From Blastomussa wellsi (taxonomy: Eukaryota; Cnidaria; Anthozoa; Scleractinia; Plerogyridae): a stretch of 64,000 nucleotides of DNA. Location of the stretch: contig OX393567.1 in assembly GCA_947652115.1 (NCBI GenBank), positions 24,463,550-24,527,549 on the forward strand. The letters are read 5' to 3'. Of the stretch, positions 1 through 12,900 are shown in pieces (positions within the stretch are counted from its first letter, which is position 1; each line of letters opens with the position of its first letter). Both the position numbers and the translations under genes were made by a program. A model generated the notes under the pieces. The model ran no database searches, was not told where the DNA came from, and worked only from the letters and a program-made list of their open reading frames with translations.

Positions 1-314
1 GCTTATGTCGCAGTTTTCACAAGTGAGAACGGGGCCGACAAAAGCATAAGCATATGCTCAAGCCTTTCAACCAATCACAGGTCACTTTGACCCAGACCTC
101 TGCGGAAAGTATCACAAGCAAAATGGCGGACGCTATGACATCTGTAGACGTCAGCCATCTTGTTTTTAAACATCGAGGAGACCTGCTATCGCGTATTACG
201 TCACAAAATGTATTCTGCGCGTGCGTATGCCCTTATGCTTATGTCGCGGGTGTTCTCACTTGCTTATGTTTATGCTTGTGCTTATGCTTATGCGCTAGTG
301 AGAACAAGCCTTAA
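1..314. repeat. Terminal repeat element rich in GCTTAT hexamers
   Basis: The first bases and the stretch around 235-305 both carry runs of the hexamer GCTTAT next to the motif AGTGAGAAC or its relative GTTCTCAC. The two ends therefore look like the hexamer-bearing termini of one mobile or foldback element of about 310 bp. The left end may be cut by the window edge. No transposase is present. Short reading frames inside it show no recognisable protein. Confidence 0.45.
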
Positions 315-2024
315 TGTGCTACACACCCATCACGTCTTTTATACAGGGCGATCAAGAAGGAAATAGCATTTCCGAGTGCGTCCGGTCTTCCAATTTCCTC
401 AAATTTCCCCGAGATCCGTCTGACAAACCAAGCTTTATTAGTTTACTTTGCTCATAAGTCAAAACGATTAACGATCTACTGAATAAAAGCTTCTAATCTA
501 TCGACACAGGGGCTGCTGCAAGCTGTTTTATATAAATGCTAATTCAATGTGCTTACAACACTGAGCGACTGCACAGAACTAAAAATACAATGCAACATAA
601 TGCACTCACAAAATCTATTACCGGTACTTAAATGTAGGCTTCGTTGTAATGATCTTCATGTTATGGCGCCATTAGACAGGAAAAAAAATTACAAGAAAAG
701 TGCTAGCTCTAACAGAGCAATAGTGGCTTATTAAATGTTTTTTTAGCAATTAACATATTTCATAACACTGAGGCTACAACAATTTTGTTTTCACGAGGAT
801 TTTAAAAATACAAGAAAGCGAGACCACAGGAAGGTAAGAATAGTCAAGGAAGTTAAAAAAAAAAAACATTTATATTATCCAAGGAAAAAATGTTCAGGGA
901 AAATCGTTGATGTTTATGAAAAGCAAAGCGGCGTTTCATTGAGGTAATCTTAAGACCTAACTTCATACACATGCTTTTAAATTACGTTATTTCATTAGTT
1001 CCTTTTTCTTTCATTTTAATTTTTGCAAACTCTATTACGCGTTTTTTGTGCTAGCTCTGTAGTTTACACTAGTTAACTGCATATATCAACTTTTATTCCT
1101 GTAAAGCGAATTTGATCATGCTCACGTGGAATTTGCGCTATATTAATTTTTCGTGAAATGGAAAAAAAAAAGCCCACACGTAATATCAAAAGAAAAGGTT
1201 ACGAAAATAAACGTCATTGAAATATTTAAATGTAATATTTGGTGATTCCTCTTCAATGTGAGACTAAACTATGCATTTGTTCAATAATCGTGTAAGTTAG
1301 ACCGAAGCCAAAATATGTTGCCGAAATGAAATAGTAAAACAACAAAAGAGCTTTATCTAAACTGAAAAACCGATCAGTGGGACACATAGGCAAACGCTGG
1401 TGTAAACCAATGATCAGTATATATTTTAAAAAAGTATGCACGGTTACCCGAAATGTCAAGTCTCGCTGAGATGAGACTTGTTTGTTGGTCCTCTCGCTCT
1501 CATTCCAAGGATTGCAAAAGAATCTTGAAGTGCTGGCAGAGTCATACGTTTGTTACGTACATGGGGATCGATGCCAAGATATTTTGGACCAATTTCGTCC
1601 TTCAGTCGATCAACAGAAGAATACGTTGCTCAAGCTGCCAGCAAAATTAATGAATGGGAAATGCGGGTTGCTAAAATAATATCAGTTTTTGAACTGCTTT
1701 TAGTGAAGAACCTTAACCCTAGTAATGCTCTGGCTGTGGGACCTATAGAAAAAATGTTTCCACAAATAATTAAGTAGACTAGCGAAAGAGGGTTTTCAAA
1801 AGATCCAAGAAAATATTTTTTCGTATGCAATAGACGTCTGTGATAAACACACAAGAGGTTGAGTTCCTATCGCAAAACTGGGAAACGCGCTTTAGATTTG
1901 TTACGCAGTTGCGGCCAGTTTCGTTTTGAACCTCTCTTTCCAGTTTAGTCCAGTTGTTTCTAACGGTTTTCGTATTTTATTTCAGTTAACCCACATTTGC
2001 AAGCAAATTATCACCAAGCCAAGG
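315..2024. other. AT-rich 5' flank of receptor 1, no gene recognised
   Basis: No coding exon is recognised. Short open frames around 1453-1777 do not resemble a known domain and overlap in several frames, as chance ORFs do. A good splice-acceptor-like site (pyrimidines then TTTCAG) ends near 1984, just before the receptor 1 start codon. The first coding exon therefore probably continues a 5' UTR exon whose promoter lies somewhere in this stretch. Confidence 0.4.
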
Positions 2025-4791
2025 ATGTCATCACTATACACGGACTCAGAAGCAGCCCAGATTGGTATAACCGCAATGTTCTCCATTCTTGTGAGCACAG
2101 ACCTGATTGGGAACACTATTGTGGTCCTTGTTATCGTTTTGAATCGAGATATGAGGTATTTTAACTGCTGTGAAAATAACATGTCAATGTTTAATTCTCT
2201 TTTTCTCAGCTTGTCTGTTATTGACACCAGAATTTGAATTAGAGGCTTATTCTAATTCGATGGTAGCTATGTAAGGTTTTCTGTTCTCTTCAAGGACATT
2301 CTAAAAATGTAAAGAACCTTCAGATAACTCTACTCTTTCCTTAACTAGTAGGATATAGGGCGCCGTAAAATGGCCGAAACGTTAGTCGTTAATCAGGCAT
2401 AAAAATGGAACTTAGCCTTAACCGCAAAAATGCAAACCGTAAAATATTCAAGCCACAAAGGTGAAAGTCTCAAGTCTCTTGCCTATATGTTTTTGTGCCC
2501 AGAAATACCAATACTCTGAATTCGGCAAACCAGAAGTACCAAATGTGTCGTGTCATGAGTTGACAGACTTTTTGACGGCTCTGACAGTTTTTTACTTTTG
2601 TAAACATCAATACTTCAGTCTGTTTACCGTAACGGAAAGAAATTCACCATTAGCCGAAAAAAAGGTCACACCCCATTGAGACCCTCATTTGAATTCAGTT
2701 CTACTGAGAAGTCAAAATCGCTGGTGGCGATGTGGAGAGTTTGAACGCAGGACCTCCAGATTGCAACACCAGTGCCCGTAATCTCTCGGCTATTCTGACT
2801 GTTGTGTTTTCAACTAGGACTCCCATGAACGCTCTCCTCCTGAACTTAGCTGTGGCAGACATGATGGTCGCCTTGTTCATCGCCCCTCGCTTCATTTTGA
2901 TTCACTTCTTCCAGCATCCTGACGGAATGACCGGTACGTTGGTCTGTAAGTTGCTTACAGGTGGTAACTTAACATGGACTGGAGGAGCCTGCTCGGTATT
3001 CACTCTTGTGGCCATCGCTTTTGAACGCTACTATGCTGTGATGTATCCATATGGCAATAAAGGAAAACTTACGCCTAATAAATTAAAGGTACATGCAATG
3101 GATAAGATACCCAAGGGGGGAGTAGACACTCCCATATACGGGCGATAGGTATATGCCGAGGTTCACTAATCAATAATTTTTTTACTCTCCTTACGAAAGG
3201 GCGGATACCCTAGACTTTTTACAAATTAGGAGAGATCACATTTTAGATTAAAAAAGGATAATTGGTGAGCTAAGCATAAAAAGTGCGCATATTAGATAAA
3301 GATAAGCATATTTGGGATAATCGGGAGAATCGGAGGTGGCGCAGTGATGAGGTCATTCACAAATCTTTTGAGTACAACCCTCGTTAGAGAAAGTCGATAC
3401 TTACGGAATTAAGTTGTCAGGGCTCACAAAAAATAATTTAACGCCATGGCTCATTGTGCCTTAAAATTTACAAAGGGTTTTCAATTAACTACGTTGTAAA
3501 ATCATCTTTTAACAGGTCATTATTCCCGTGTCATGGATTTCCGCAGCGATCCTTAACATTCCCCTTTTCTTGACTATCTATTTTGACAAAGAAGCCGATT
3601 TTTGCATGGAATACTGGCCTAAACCGGAGTGGCTTCCCAAAGCCTACAGTTCCACGTGGTTCTTTGTTGCTGGAATCATCCCTGCAACCATCATGACTGT
3701 GTTATATTCCCGAGTGGTGTATTCATTGTGGTTTAAAAGAGGAGAAAACAATCCACCGGAGAACACCCAGCAGGTTTGTAATTTTAACAATTATTCCACG
3801 AGCGCGCGTTGGATATATATGAGATGGTAGATAGCCGGCTATAACCATCTCATATCCAACAAGCGCGAGTGAAATAATTGTTTTATTAAAAACGCCCCAA
3901 ACATATTGTACAAAAATTGCAAACATGCATTCTTTTACGCGTAAACGTACCTATTTGGTAGGTTAATGGTGTATGAGCTCATATACCATTGCCTCTCAAC
4001 CAATCAAAACTCAGGAAATGCAATATACCATAGCTAGTTTTTAATAAATATTAATATATATCACTGGAAACTTTTTCCTTTGTCCAATCGAGTTATAAAA
4101 ACGTACACGAATTGAAGCTCGGAAGAATAGGAAATGATGGCTGCTGACAATTAAGAGTTTTAATTTTACAGATTGGTTTTAGAGATTTTGGTTGCTGATT
4201 CCCACATAAAAAGGAGGAGTTGCATGTCGTTTCCCTTACAATTATTTCAACGATCCCCTTTGTCCTTTTCATATCGACATATATACCGTCCAGGGGATGC
4301 TTTTATTAAAAATGGATGAATAACGGCGTGGCGTAAAATTTCCGTGATAAAAATCTTCAGGAAGGTCAATCTACCAACTGGTTTTATCTCTTTAGGGTGT
4401 GATGAAAGTAAGAAAGCGAGTAACCAAGATGGTTTTGGCCGTTAGTATTATTTACGGATTGTTTTGGATGCCAAACCTAACTATCTATGCACTCAACTAC
4501 TTCAGCCCTTCGCAGACGTATGGCGATGTCACTTACATCACCTCCATCGTTCTGGTTACATGCAATTCCACCGTCAACCCTTTCATTTACGTTTTCGTGA
4601 ACCAGAAGTTCAGACGTAAGATGAAGAGCCTGTTATGCCATGCCAGTTGTTGTAATAACATCGTTGACGTCTCGACAGTCTCAACTCATCATCACACGAA
4701 TGACCACCCTAATACTATTGCCCAGCCAACCGTGGGAGAGGAAACTGGTCTTGAAGCGTCTAATCGCGAACCGACTGCCTTATTAGATTGA
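2025..4791 (+). CDS. Class A (rhodopsin-like) GPCR, receptor 1 of the cluster
   Basis: Seven-helix membrane receptor that should signal through heterotrimeric G proteins; the ligand is unknown. Exons: 2025-2155, 2818-3088, 3516-3773 and 4396-4791, all with GT-AG borders, giving 351 residues in frame. Diagnostic residues seen: GNT (N1.50) in helix 1, NLAVAD (D2.50), a Cys before helix 3 and a matching Cys in the second extracellular loop (DFCMEYW), ERY at the end of helix 3, proline in helix 5, FWMP in helix 6, and NPFIY in helix 7 followed by a basic helix 8 and a Cys-rich tail. The N-terminus before helix 1 is only about 15 residues, with no N-glycosylation sequon. It is the only member of the cluster that keeps Pro6.50, and it is the most diverged. 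Homologues in corals are usually named after neuropeptide receptors. That is a family-level guess, not a ligand assignment. Confidence 0.9.
3785..4048. repeat. Foldback element (AACAATTATTCC family), copy 1
   Basis: Lies in intron 3 of receptor 1, starting only about 12 bp after the splice donor. The left half is a near-perfect hairpin. AACAATTATTCCACGAGCGC is matched by an inverted copy ending in GAATAATTGTT, with GGATATgagatgg and its complement between them. The right half carries the palindrome around GAGCTC flanked by TATACC motifs and the phrase CCAATCAAAACTCAGGAAAT. Two relatives lie at 17243-17475 and 49444-49764. Non-autonomous; no protein encoded. Confidence 0.75.
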
Positions 4792-6226
4792 ACGCTGGGC
4801 TGGTTCGCATTTGCTAACCTAGTTAAAACATTAGGAAATTTCTGATTATAAGTTAGAGTAATTTAAATGTTCTTTGTTCTGAATTTATTTGATAGATTCC
4901 CAACACGAGAACTTATGATGAGCAATTCAACTTGTTTTCTTTTACGTTCAATCAAGTGAAAGCCACTCCTAACGCATGCCTACTGTTTCACTGAACAAGT
5001 ATGGAAGTATAAAAAGTCCGAACTTGCCATTACCATCTCAGGTATCTGTAAATGGCTAAAAGATACATAAAGTGCCTAATTTTTGCTTGGAATTTTTTGT
5101 TCAAGCTGTCACAGTTTGCGCGGTCATACTAAGAGACTGGCTCTAGCTTCTTCCCGCGCTTAGAGTTGTCCGTCATCTTGTATATGTACGAGTCTATATG
5201 AGTAAATTCTTGTTATATCATCACCAATACTTTAATTCTTGTTGTATCATTATCAATACTTTCTTTTGTTATTTTATATTTTAATTTTGATTATGGCATC
5301 TTTTTGGAGGTTGCCCATTGAATACAAGAGTATGTATTTGCAGTTCGCACCAATGCAAGAAGGCGTGAAATGTAACTATGGAATGGCGGATTTTGCAAGT
5401 AAATTATTTTGTTTGACAAGAGAGACGTAGATTTCAGCTTATTAAAAATGAACTCAAGTTATCAGTGATATCACCAATTGAATTAGGTCACAAGCGTCAT
5501 ACTCATTATGAAGAAAATTCCATGAACGTGTATCCTGTTATTTAATCATCACTTTGTCAAACATGTGTGGATCCCACGAGACAATAGCCGAGTGGCGTCC
5601 GCAGTTTTTTGACAATGTGGTGAAGAAATTCATGATCAAATAACAGGGCACACGCTTAATGATGGGAACGGCAATGATTCCATCGACTATGGGAGTAAAG
5701 ACGTCATTCTTGCTGTCATTGATGATGAAGAATTCGAGGGGCCAGTTACTACACGCTGCCGTTATTTTATGCTTGAAAACAGTGACGAAACGTTCACAAC
5801 AAATAGACGCCAACTGTATTTTAATTGTTAAAAAGTGGCCTTAGATCTGTAGAATGAGCTTTTTAGCTTGACTGCAGAATTTCTAGCGCGCTCATTAGCT
5901 AACACTTATTTAAGTTGGAAACTTTGTCAAACGTTTTACCGTTGCGCTGTTAGTTCTCGAAAATAAGCAACAAATTGCATCCAAACGGGACTCCTTTAAA
6001 GGGAAAATCTTCAACTTCGTTTTTAAGAGGAATATTAGTCCGGTTTGAATCCAGTTGTACAGGGGAAAGTTTGACGTGAAACTCGATGAATGAAAATATA
6101 AAGCTTCCAGGGGCCCTTTCTTGGCCTAGTGAAAGCTTTTTTCGCTCCGATCTTTGCCGAATTTACTTCATTTCCTCGTGACTATTTCCAGTGTATATTT
6201 GACTCTTGGCTGGCTCAATTTACATT
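4792..6226. other. Intergenic DNA with one exon-like stretch
   Basis: Downstream of receptor 1. Mostly AT-rich without recognisable genes. The only protein-like signal is the possible terminal exon listed at 5648-5830. The 3' UTR and poly(A) site of receptor 1 must lie at the left end, but no single signal could be chosen. Confidence 0.35.
5648..5830 (+). CDS. Possible terminal coding exon, unidentified
   Basis: After an AG acceptor-like site near 5647, one + frame stays open for about 58 codons and ends in TAA. It has a protein-like composition: NDGNGNDSIDYG, then a hydrophobic strand, then DDEEFEGPV and a Cys-containing tail ending NC. No upstream exon or family could be recognised, and the opposite strand is also open across the same interval. 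It could be a piece of a decayed gene or transposon, or a chance frame. Reported only because acceptor, composition and stop agree. Confidence 0.25.
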
Positions 6227-7498
6227 TGCCATTTAATATTTTTTTTTTCATTTTTGGCGTTTTAGGAGTAATATTGTCCAGCCGCTTGAACGGCTTGACG
6301 GTTGACGGCAGACCCCATTGTCCCTTTCCAAAATAGCGTTTCATAAGAATTTCAAGCTGTTTCAGAGCATAACACAACACTTCATCATTGTATCTTGGGT
6401 AAAACGCTAAAAGTTTCGCAGCAGGCGTGATTAAATATCGAGCGGGTGGCTAAATACCGTTTTTAAGTGTACCTCATTAACCACAATTTTTAAAAAGCCT
6501 CAATATCATTATCTTCAGCCCGCCCCATTACAAGGGTTGTTGGCAGTTACCATGGTTACTGTATATGTCAGTTCAGTCCAAAAAAAACTGTAACCCAGGC
6601 AGAAGAAAGTCAAAATGGCCAATGTCTTCAAGTTTATCGTCATAGGTAGTATAGAGAGATACAATCTCTAAGTTCACTGCTCGAGGCTGAAGCTCGTCCC
6701 CGATCGAGCTAGAGAGGTCGCTTTTTGTTGGTCCGGTTGAGTTGACGACATAAACAGGCCGAGAACTGGTTTTTCAGTGAAGGAGGCCACAAGACGAGGC
6801 CTGTTTACTTTTATAGCCTCGAATAAATTACTTGGTTCGATTCCATGCTTTTCTGTCAGATTCTAGCGCTCCATCAGCTCCCGTGGAACATTTAGGCCAG
6901 CCTGAATAGCTAGTTTTCACTGTCATGCCATCTAAAACAGAGCAAGAAACCGTGTAATGAGAAAAGCTGATAAATTCAAATGTTATAAAATATTAAATTA
7001 TAAACAAAAATCTCCAGGTCTATGGTCTGTGCAGTACACCATTCGTGAGTTATTTGCCGAAGCATTTCTCGCAAATTTATAGCGCTAAGTATAGAAACGC
7101 CATGTTGTTGTCCAGCTTGATGGGCATCAACATGGCGGTCGGAAATTAAAAAAAACATCTGGCACTCACTTTTGTTATGAAAGCGATTGTTATTTCCTCA
7201 CGATCTAGTGTATATACACTTAAACATCTTTTCTAATACTTGAACTGTTTAAACTGTAAAATTTGGAGAAAATACCTTTTCTAAGAGCACGACAGCTTTG
7301 TAACGGCGCCATCGTGGTTTCATGTACGACAGAAATCTCGAAAATTCAATATGCTGTATTTCAAACAGAGAGGAAACTATCTAGCTGGAAACTTGTGAAT
7401 AGACTTCTTTCACGTGGGAACAATATAAAAATTAATTAAGCAGGCCTAGCGAATTTTGTTTTTAAAATTTTATGACGTCAAGTGAAAACCAAGACTAG
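6227..7498. repeat. Tandem duplication unit, copy A
   Basis: About 1.27 kb, beginning at the phrase TGCCATTTAATAT followed by a T-run. It recurs at 7499 and again, in part, at 9004. Copies A and B are nearly identical over their shared length, so that duplication is recent. No gene family is recognised inside, but see copy B for an open frame on the - strand. Confidence 0.85.
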
Positions 7499-9003
7499 TG
7501 CCATTTAATATGTTTTTTCATTTTTGGCCTTTCGGACGGAATTTTTTCCAGCCGCTTGACGGTTGACGGCAGACCCCATTGTCCCTTTCCAAAATAGCGT
7601 TTCATAAGAATTTCAAGCTGTTTCAGAGCATAACACAACACTTCATAATCACTAAAGATATCAACACAGGCTGCAATGTTTTGGCAAAAGTTTATTGACA
7701 AAGAAGGGTCCACGGGCGGACCGATAAACTAAAAGGGAGGCGTGGGTGGAAAAGAAAACGAGCGAGCACACTAGCTGACAGGATCGAACAATCTGACATC
7801 CGATCCTCAAACACGAGAAAAGACGCGTGGCCGACATGACACGCGGGGCATGTTATCTATCCGTAATTATCAATCATCACTAAAGGTGATCATTATTCCA
7901 TTGTATCTTGGGTAAACCCTAAAACATTCGTAGCAGGCGTGATTAAATATCGAGCGGGTGGCTAAATACCGTTTTTAAGTATACCTCATTAACCACAATT
8001 TTTAAAAAGCCTCAATGTCATTATCTTCAGCCCACCCCATTACAAGGGTTGTTGGCAGTTACCATGGTTACTGTATATGTCAGTTCAGTCCAAGAAAACT
8101 GTAACCCAGGCAGAAGAAAGTCAAAATGGCCAATGTCTTCAAGTTTATCGTCATAGGTAGTATAGAGAGATACAATCTCTAAGTTCACTGCTCGAGGCTG
8201 AAGCTCGTCCCCGAGCTTGAGAGGTCGCTTTTTGTTGGTCCGGTTGAGTTGACGACATAAACAGGCCGAGAACTGGTTTTTCAGTGAAGGGGGCCACAAG
8301 ACGAGGCCTGTTTACTTTTATAGCCTCGAATAAATTACTTGGTTCGATTCCATGCTTTTCTGTCAGATTCTAGCGTTCCATCAGCTCCCGTGGAACATTT
8401 AGGCCAGCTTGAATAGCTAGTTTTCACTGTCATGCCATCTAAAACAGAGCAAGAAACCGTGTAATGAGAAAAGCTGATAAATTCAAATGTTATAAAATAT
8501 TAAATTATAAACAAAAATCTCCAGGTCTATGGTCTGTGCGGTACACAATTCGTGAGTTATTAGCCGAAGCATTTCTCGCAAATTTATAGCGCTCAGTATA
8601 GAAACGCCATGTTGTTATCCAGCTTGATGGTCATCAACATGGCGGTCGGAAATTAAAGAAAACATCTGGCACTCACTTTTGTTATGAAAGCGATTGTTAT
8701 TTCCTCACGATCTAGTGTATATACACTTAAACATCTTTTCTAATACTTGAACTGTTTAAACTGTGAAATTTGGAGAAAATACCTTTTCTAAGAGCACGAC
8801 AGCTTTGTAACGGCGCCATCGTGGTATCATGTACGACAGAAATCTCGAAAATTCAACATGCTGTATTTCAAACAGAAATGATACTATCTAGCTGGAAACT
8901 TGTGAAAAGACTTCTTTCACGTGGGAACAATAAAAATTAATTAAGCAGGCCTAGCGAATTTTGTTTTTAAAATTTTATGACGTCAAGTGAAAACCAAGGC
9001 TAG
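7499..9003. repeat. Tandem duplication unit, copy B, with a 245-bp insertion
   Basis: Same unit as copy A, interrupted at about 7650-7893 by roughly 245 bp that is absent from copies A and C. The insertion begins AATCACTAAAG and holds a near repeat of that phrase close to its right end. No clear inverted termini or target duplication could be fixed. On the - strand, 8027-8299 is an open frame of 90 codons. Its central part (DDKLEDIG) is also legible in copy C with a synonymous change, but copy A is interrupted outside that core. No function recognised. Confidence 0.8.
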
Positions 9004-9455
9004 TGCCATTTAATATTTTTTTTCATTTTTGGCCTTTCGGACGGAATTTTTTCCAGCCGCTTGACGTTTGACGGCAGACCCCATTGTCCCTTTCCAAATT
9101 AGAGTTTCATTAGAATTTCAAGCTGTTTCAAAGCATAACGCAACACTTCGTCACCGTATCTTGGGTAAAACGCTTAAACATTCGCAACAGGCGTGATTGA
9201 ATATCAAGTGGATGGCTAAGTACAGCAGCTCATTAACTGAAATTTTTGGTGAGACTCAATATCATTATCTTCAGCCGGCGCCAGTCCCATGACACGATTG
9301 GACATTACTTGGTTGCTGGCAGTTACCATGGTTACTGTTTATGTCACTTCAGTGAATCTGCGATCCAGGCAGAACAAAAACAAAATCGCCAATATCTTCA
9401 AGTTTATCGTCAGTACACAGCTCCAGGCTGAAGCTAGTCCCTGAGATTGAGGGCC
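9004..9455. repeat. Tandem duplication unit, partial diverged copy C
   Basis: Matches the left third of copies A and B, with visible substitutions and small deletions, and fades out near 9455. Its greater divergence suggests it came from an older round of duplication than the A/B pair. It lies some 500 bp upstream of the astacin gene start. Confidence 0.7.
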
Positions 9456-9580
9456 GAGCGCCATTGATGAATTTCGACAGAAATAACATTTCTTATGACT
9501 TTTTTCGCATCAGTGGGGGTCCTAACCGTCAAGGAATATCAGGCAAGAGATCATCGAAAGCGGCTATTTGCAGAATTAAA

Positions 9581-9763
9581 TAGACCCTCTTCATAAATGG
9601 CTGCCAATTTAAAATTCTTTTGTATGCATTCAAATTAGCCTCACTAAACTCGTTTGGGAGTAAAAATTCTTTTGAATTATCAACTCAAAAACGAGGTTAG
9701 TCAGGCTAATTTTAATACTTACAAAAGAATTTATAATTGGCAGCCATTTATGAAAAGGGTCTA
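9581..9763. mobile_element. MITE-like inverted repeat
   Basis: TAGACCCTCTTCATAAATGG at the left is mirrored by CCATTTATGAAAAGGGTCTA at the right. The complementarity continues inward (GCTGCCAATT and AATTGGCAGC, then TTCTTTTGTA and TACAAAAGAA). Total length is about 183 bp. Such short elements with no coding capacity are moved by a transposase supplied elsewhere. It lies about 170 bp upstream of the astacin start codon and so may fall in its promoter region. Confidence 0.85.
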
Positions 9764-9933
9764 TAGAAAATAATTTATATTCTAAATACAGCTCCGATCG
9801 AAAAATTTATGTTTTGCCAAACTAGTTCCCGACCCCTACGGTGCGTTCATTTGATCACTTAAGGGGAAACACAGCGAGCGAAAACAGCCATTCTGCATTT
9901 CACTGATACGTTGTGAACGAAGGACAAGTCATA

Positions 9934-12900
9934 ATGGCATTTCTGTTTAAAGAACTCGTGTTCTTGGCGATTGTTGCCACGGCATTTACCTTCCCGTCGA
10001 AGGTAATGGTAGATGGTGAGTTTAAACACAGAAAAACATAGTTTGTTGTTGTTTTACATTTTAAATTTTCTATTCTTAAAGATCTGCGTCTCTTAATGTT
10101 TTCCTGGAAGCATCAAGATGCCACGTTAAGTTTGTACTTGTTCAGTTGCAATTAAAATTGTTCTTTTTCTTGTTTGCTCTTGCCTTTTAAACTACGCAAA
10201 ACTAACCGTGTAAGTTGTAGTTAATGCAAAGCAGCAGTCCTCTTATTAATAGACAATAAGACAACTGACCTGATTTTTTCGACACGATATAAAACTTAAG
10301 GCAAAAAAAATAATAATAAGGTGAATAAAAGTAATTCTGTTGTTCAGCATCATAAAATTAGCAAAAGAGGAACTTTGACAGCTGAGCAGTGAAATGAAAC
10401 CGGAACTAACTGAAATACTTCTGACTACAAAAAATGAACTGCATGCATGGTTTCCAGTTTCATATGCATGGTTATGGGGCTCCACCCGGCGGCCCTTCGG
10501 GACGCCGGAGCTCCATTATAATTCACGATTAAAGATCTAAAAAAATTGGACTTGGTACAGATAATATTGCTTCTCTTTAAAATGGTTAACGCATCAAAGT
10601 AGAAAAAGAAAAGAAAAAAAAACACGCCTTACAATATCAAATCTTGTCTTTATAATAGCAATTTCTCGCTGTGAGGCCGAACACTGACCTGGTACCGGTA
10701 AAGATTCGAATAGAAGTAACAAATTAAAGAACGTTATCTAAACTGCATTGTCGTTTGCGTTTATTTGTAGATGTCATATACGTCACACCCAAAGAAGACT
10801 CCTCACGACCATATACTTTAAACGATAGCGAGCCTTCCAGACATTAACTTATAATTAATCTAGCTAGCTTGCCAAAACTCATTTATACAACAATCTTTAT
10901 CGTTTATGAGTATATCTTAATTTGGATTTACATTCATCTTCTCTGACTAAAATGGCAAACAGCTTCACATTTTTGTAATATGTTTGCTAGTTGTAAATAG
11001 GTACACCCTCTCTAGGACGCCGCATCTTTCGAGATGATACTATCGGTTGACGATATATATAATTGTTGATTATGGTGGTGGTGATGATTGAGCCCACGCC
11101 TGTAATAAAGCGCATTTATTCGACTGATGGCATAGTAATTTTCAAGATTTTATCGCTACGCCAGTCAAAATTAGCCCGAAACTTTAAAATATATTTTGAA
11201 ATAAGATAGCTGTTTTCTTCGATCGCGTAAATCGATTCCGAGTATTAAGGCAGGAAGCCCTGAGGGAAGTGGTGAAGAGGAGCGAATACAAGGTTAAATA
11301 TATTGTTGTAAAATATGAAATCAACTATATTTAGCATACGTTTTAATTTCCTTATAAGGTACGCAGTCTACTGACGATGGACCCCCACCTGACGAAGTTT
11401 ACCCTCTGGAAAGCAACTCCAACAAGGGCCCTGGCGAGGCCGAGAGAGGAGAAGATCATCAGAAATGGGGACACATGCAACGTGACAATGGAAATGACGT
11501 TTATTCATTGGATGCCAACAACAAACGTGGTAAGAAATGTTTGAGATCCATCTTGTTTTGATACCGCCCTGTTGCGCGAGACGGACACAAAGGCCTTTGC
11601 ATCACAGGGTAATCTCAGCAAATAATTCGACGCTGTACTCATTTTTACACCAAGGTGCAGGTGAAGAGAGAATCTATGTAGAAAATCTGGACCGATCTAT
11701 CTGTAGTCTAGTGCGCTAAGTATTGGACCAGCACGTTAGTTCAACATGTTTGAGTAAATTCAGCCGCGGGAAAAATCTTATAAAACAGCTTATAAGACAA
11801 GGACAGCAATGTTTTGCTGTTTCTTTTCTTCATTTTAATTACTCTCATTTTATTTGTTTGTGCACAAATCTAAATCAGGAAGGATACAACTAGGCTGTGT
11901 ACTATTCTTCCGTAACAATAACAATAACAATAACAATAACAATAACAATAACAATAACAATAACAATAACAATAACAATAACAATAACAATAACGATAAC
12001 GATAACGATAACGATAACGATAACGATAACGATAACGATAACGATAACGATAACGATAACGATAACGATAACGATAACGATAACGATAACGATAACGATA
12101 ACGATAACGATAACGATAACGATAACGATAACGATAACGATAACGATAACGATAACGATAACGATAACGATAACGATAACGATAACGATAACGATAACGA
12201 TAACGATAACGATAACGATAACGATAACGATAACGATAACGATAACAATAACAACAACAATAATAAATTTGAATAGCGCTAGCGTTTTTTCTGCAAGATG
12301 CAAAGGCGCTGCTTACAGCTATTAAACATAAAATAAATGAAAACAACTAAAGTATTACAAGTCAAAAGCTCGAGTAAAAAAGAGCGTTTTAAGTTTGCGT
12401 TTAACAATGTCTACCACTTGAACTGATATCCTGTGGCAACGAATTCTACAGATCCTGAGCTGCGACTGAAAAGGCCCGTTTGCAGTAAGAGTTCAAATTA
12501 AAACGAGGTTTAACTCGGCCCTTTCAAGGACCGTTCAGTAAATGTAGAAAACTTTATACTTTCCTCTCATCCTCAAATGATCTATATGTTTTATGCGGAG
12601 AGTAAAAGACGTCTCATTTGTTTGTTAAAATTGTGGCAATTATCATGATCATTATTTTGAAGGAAATAACCACAACAGCAGAGGCGCGATAGTTGGCACA
12701 GAACAAGAACTCAACAGATATCGCTGGCCAAGCTCTGACGGCAAGGTCAATATCCACTACGTCATTTGTAAGTAAATAGCCCATGTACGGTTTATCAATT
12801 AAAAACACGCAATGTTTATAGAATACGTTTGTCTTCCACATTATTATCTATCTTAATTGCTTAACCAACGAGAGTAAAATATTAAATAGCCAAGTAACAG

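Noticed and set aside
1453..1777. Upstream coding exon of receptor 1
   Set aside because: Several overlapping short frames, no family resemblance, and the receptor start is well explained by the exon at 2025.
11914..12262. Telomere-like repeat
   Set aside because: The unit AACGAT is not the TTAGGG type expected in cnidarians, and the array lies inside a gene.
11850..12346. Long overlapping frames on both strands (poly-Asn-Asp, poly-Ile-Thr, poly-Leu-Ser, poly-Val-Ile, poly-Tyr-Arg)
   Set aside because: They are products of a stop-free hexamer repeat read in different frames.
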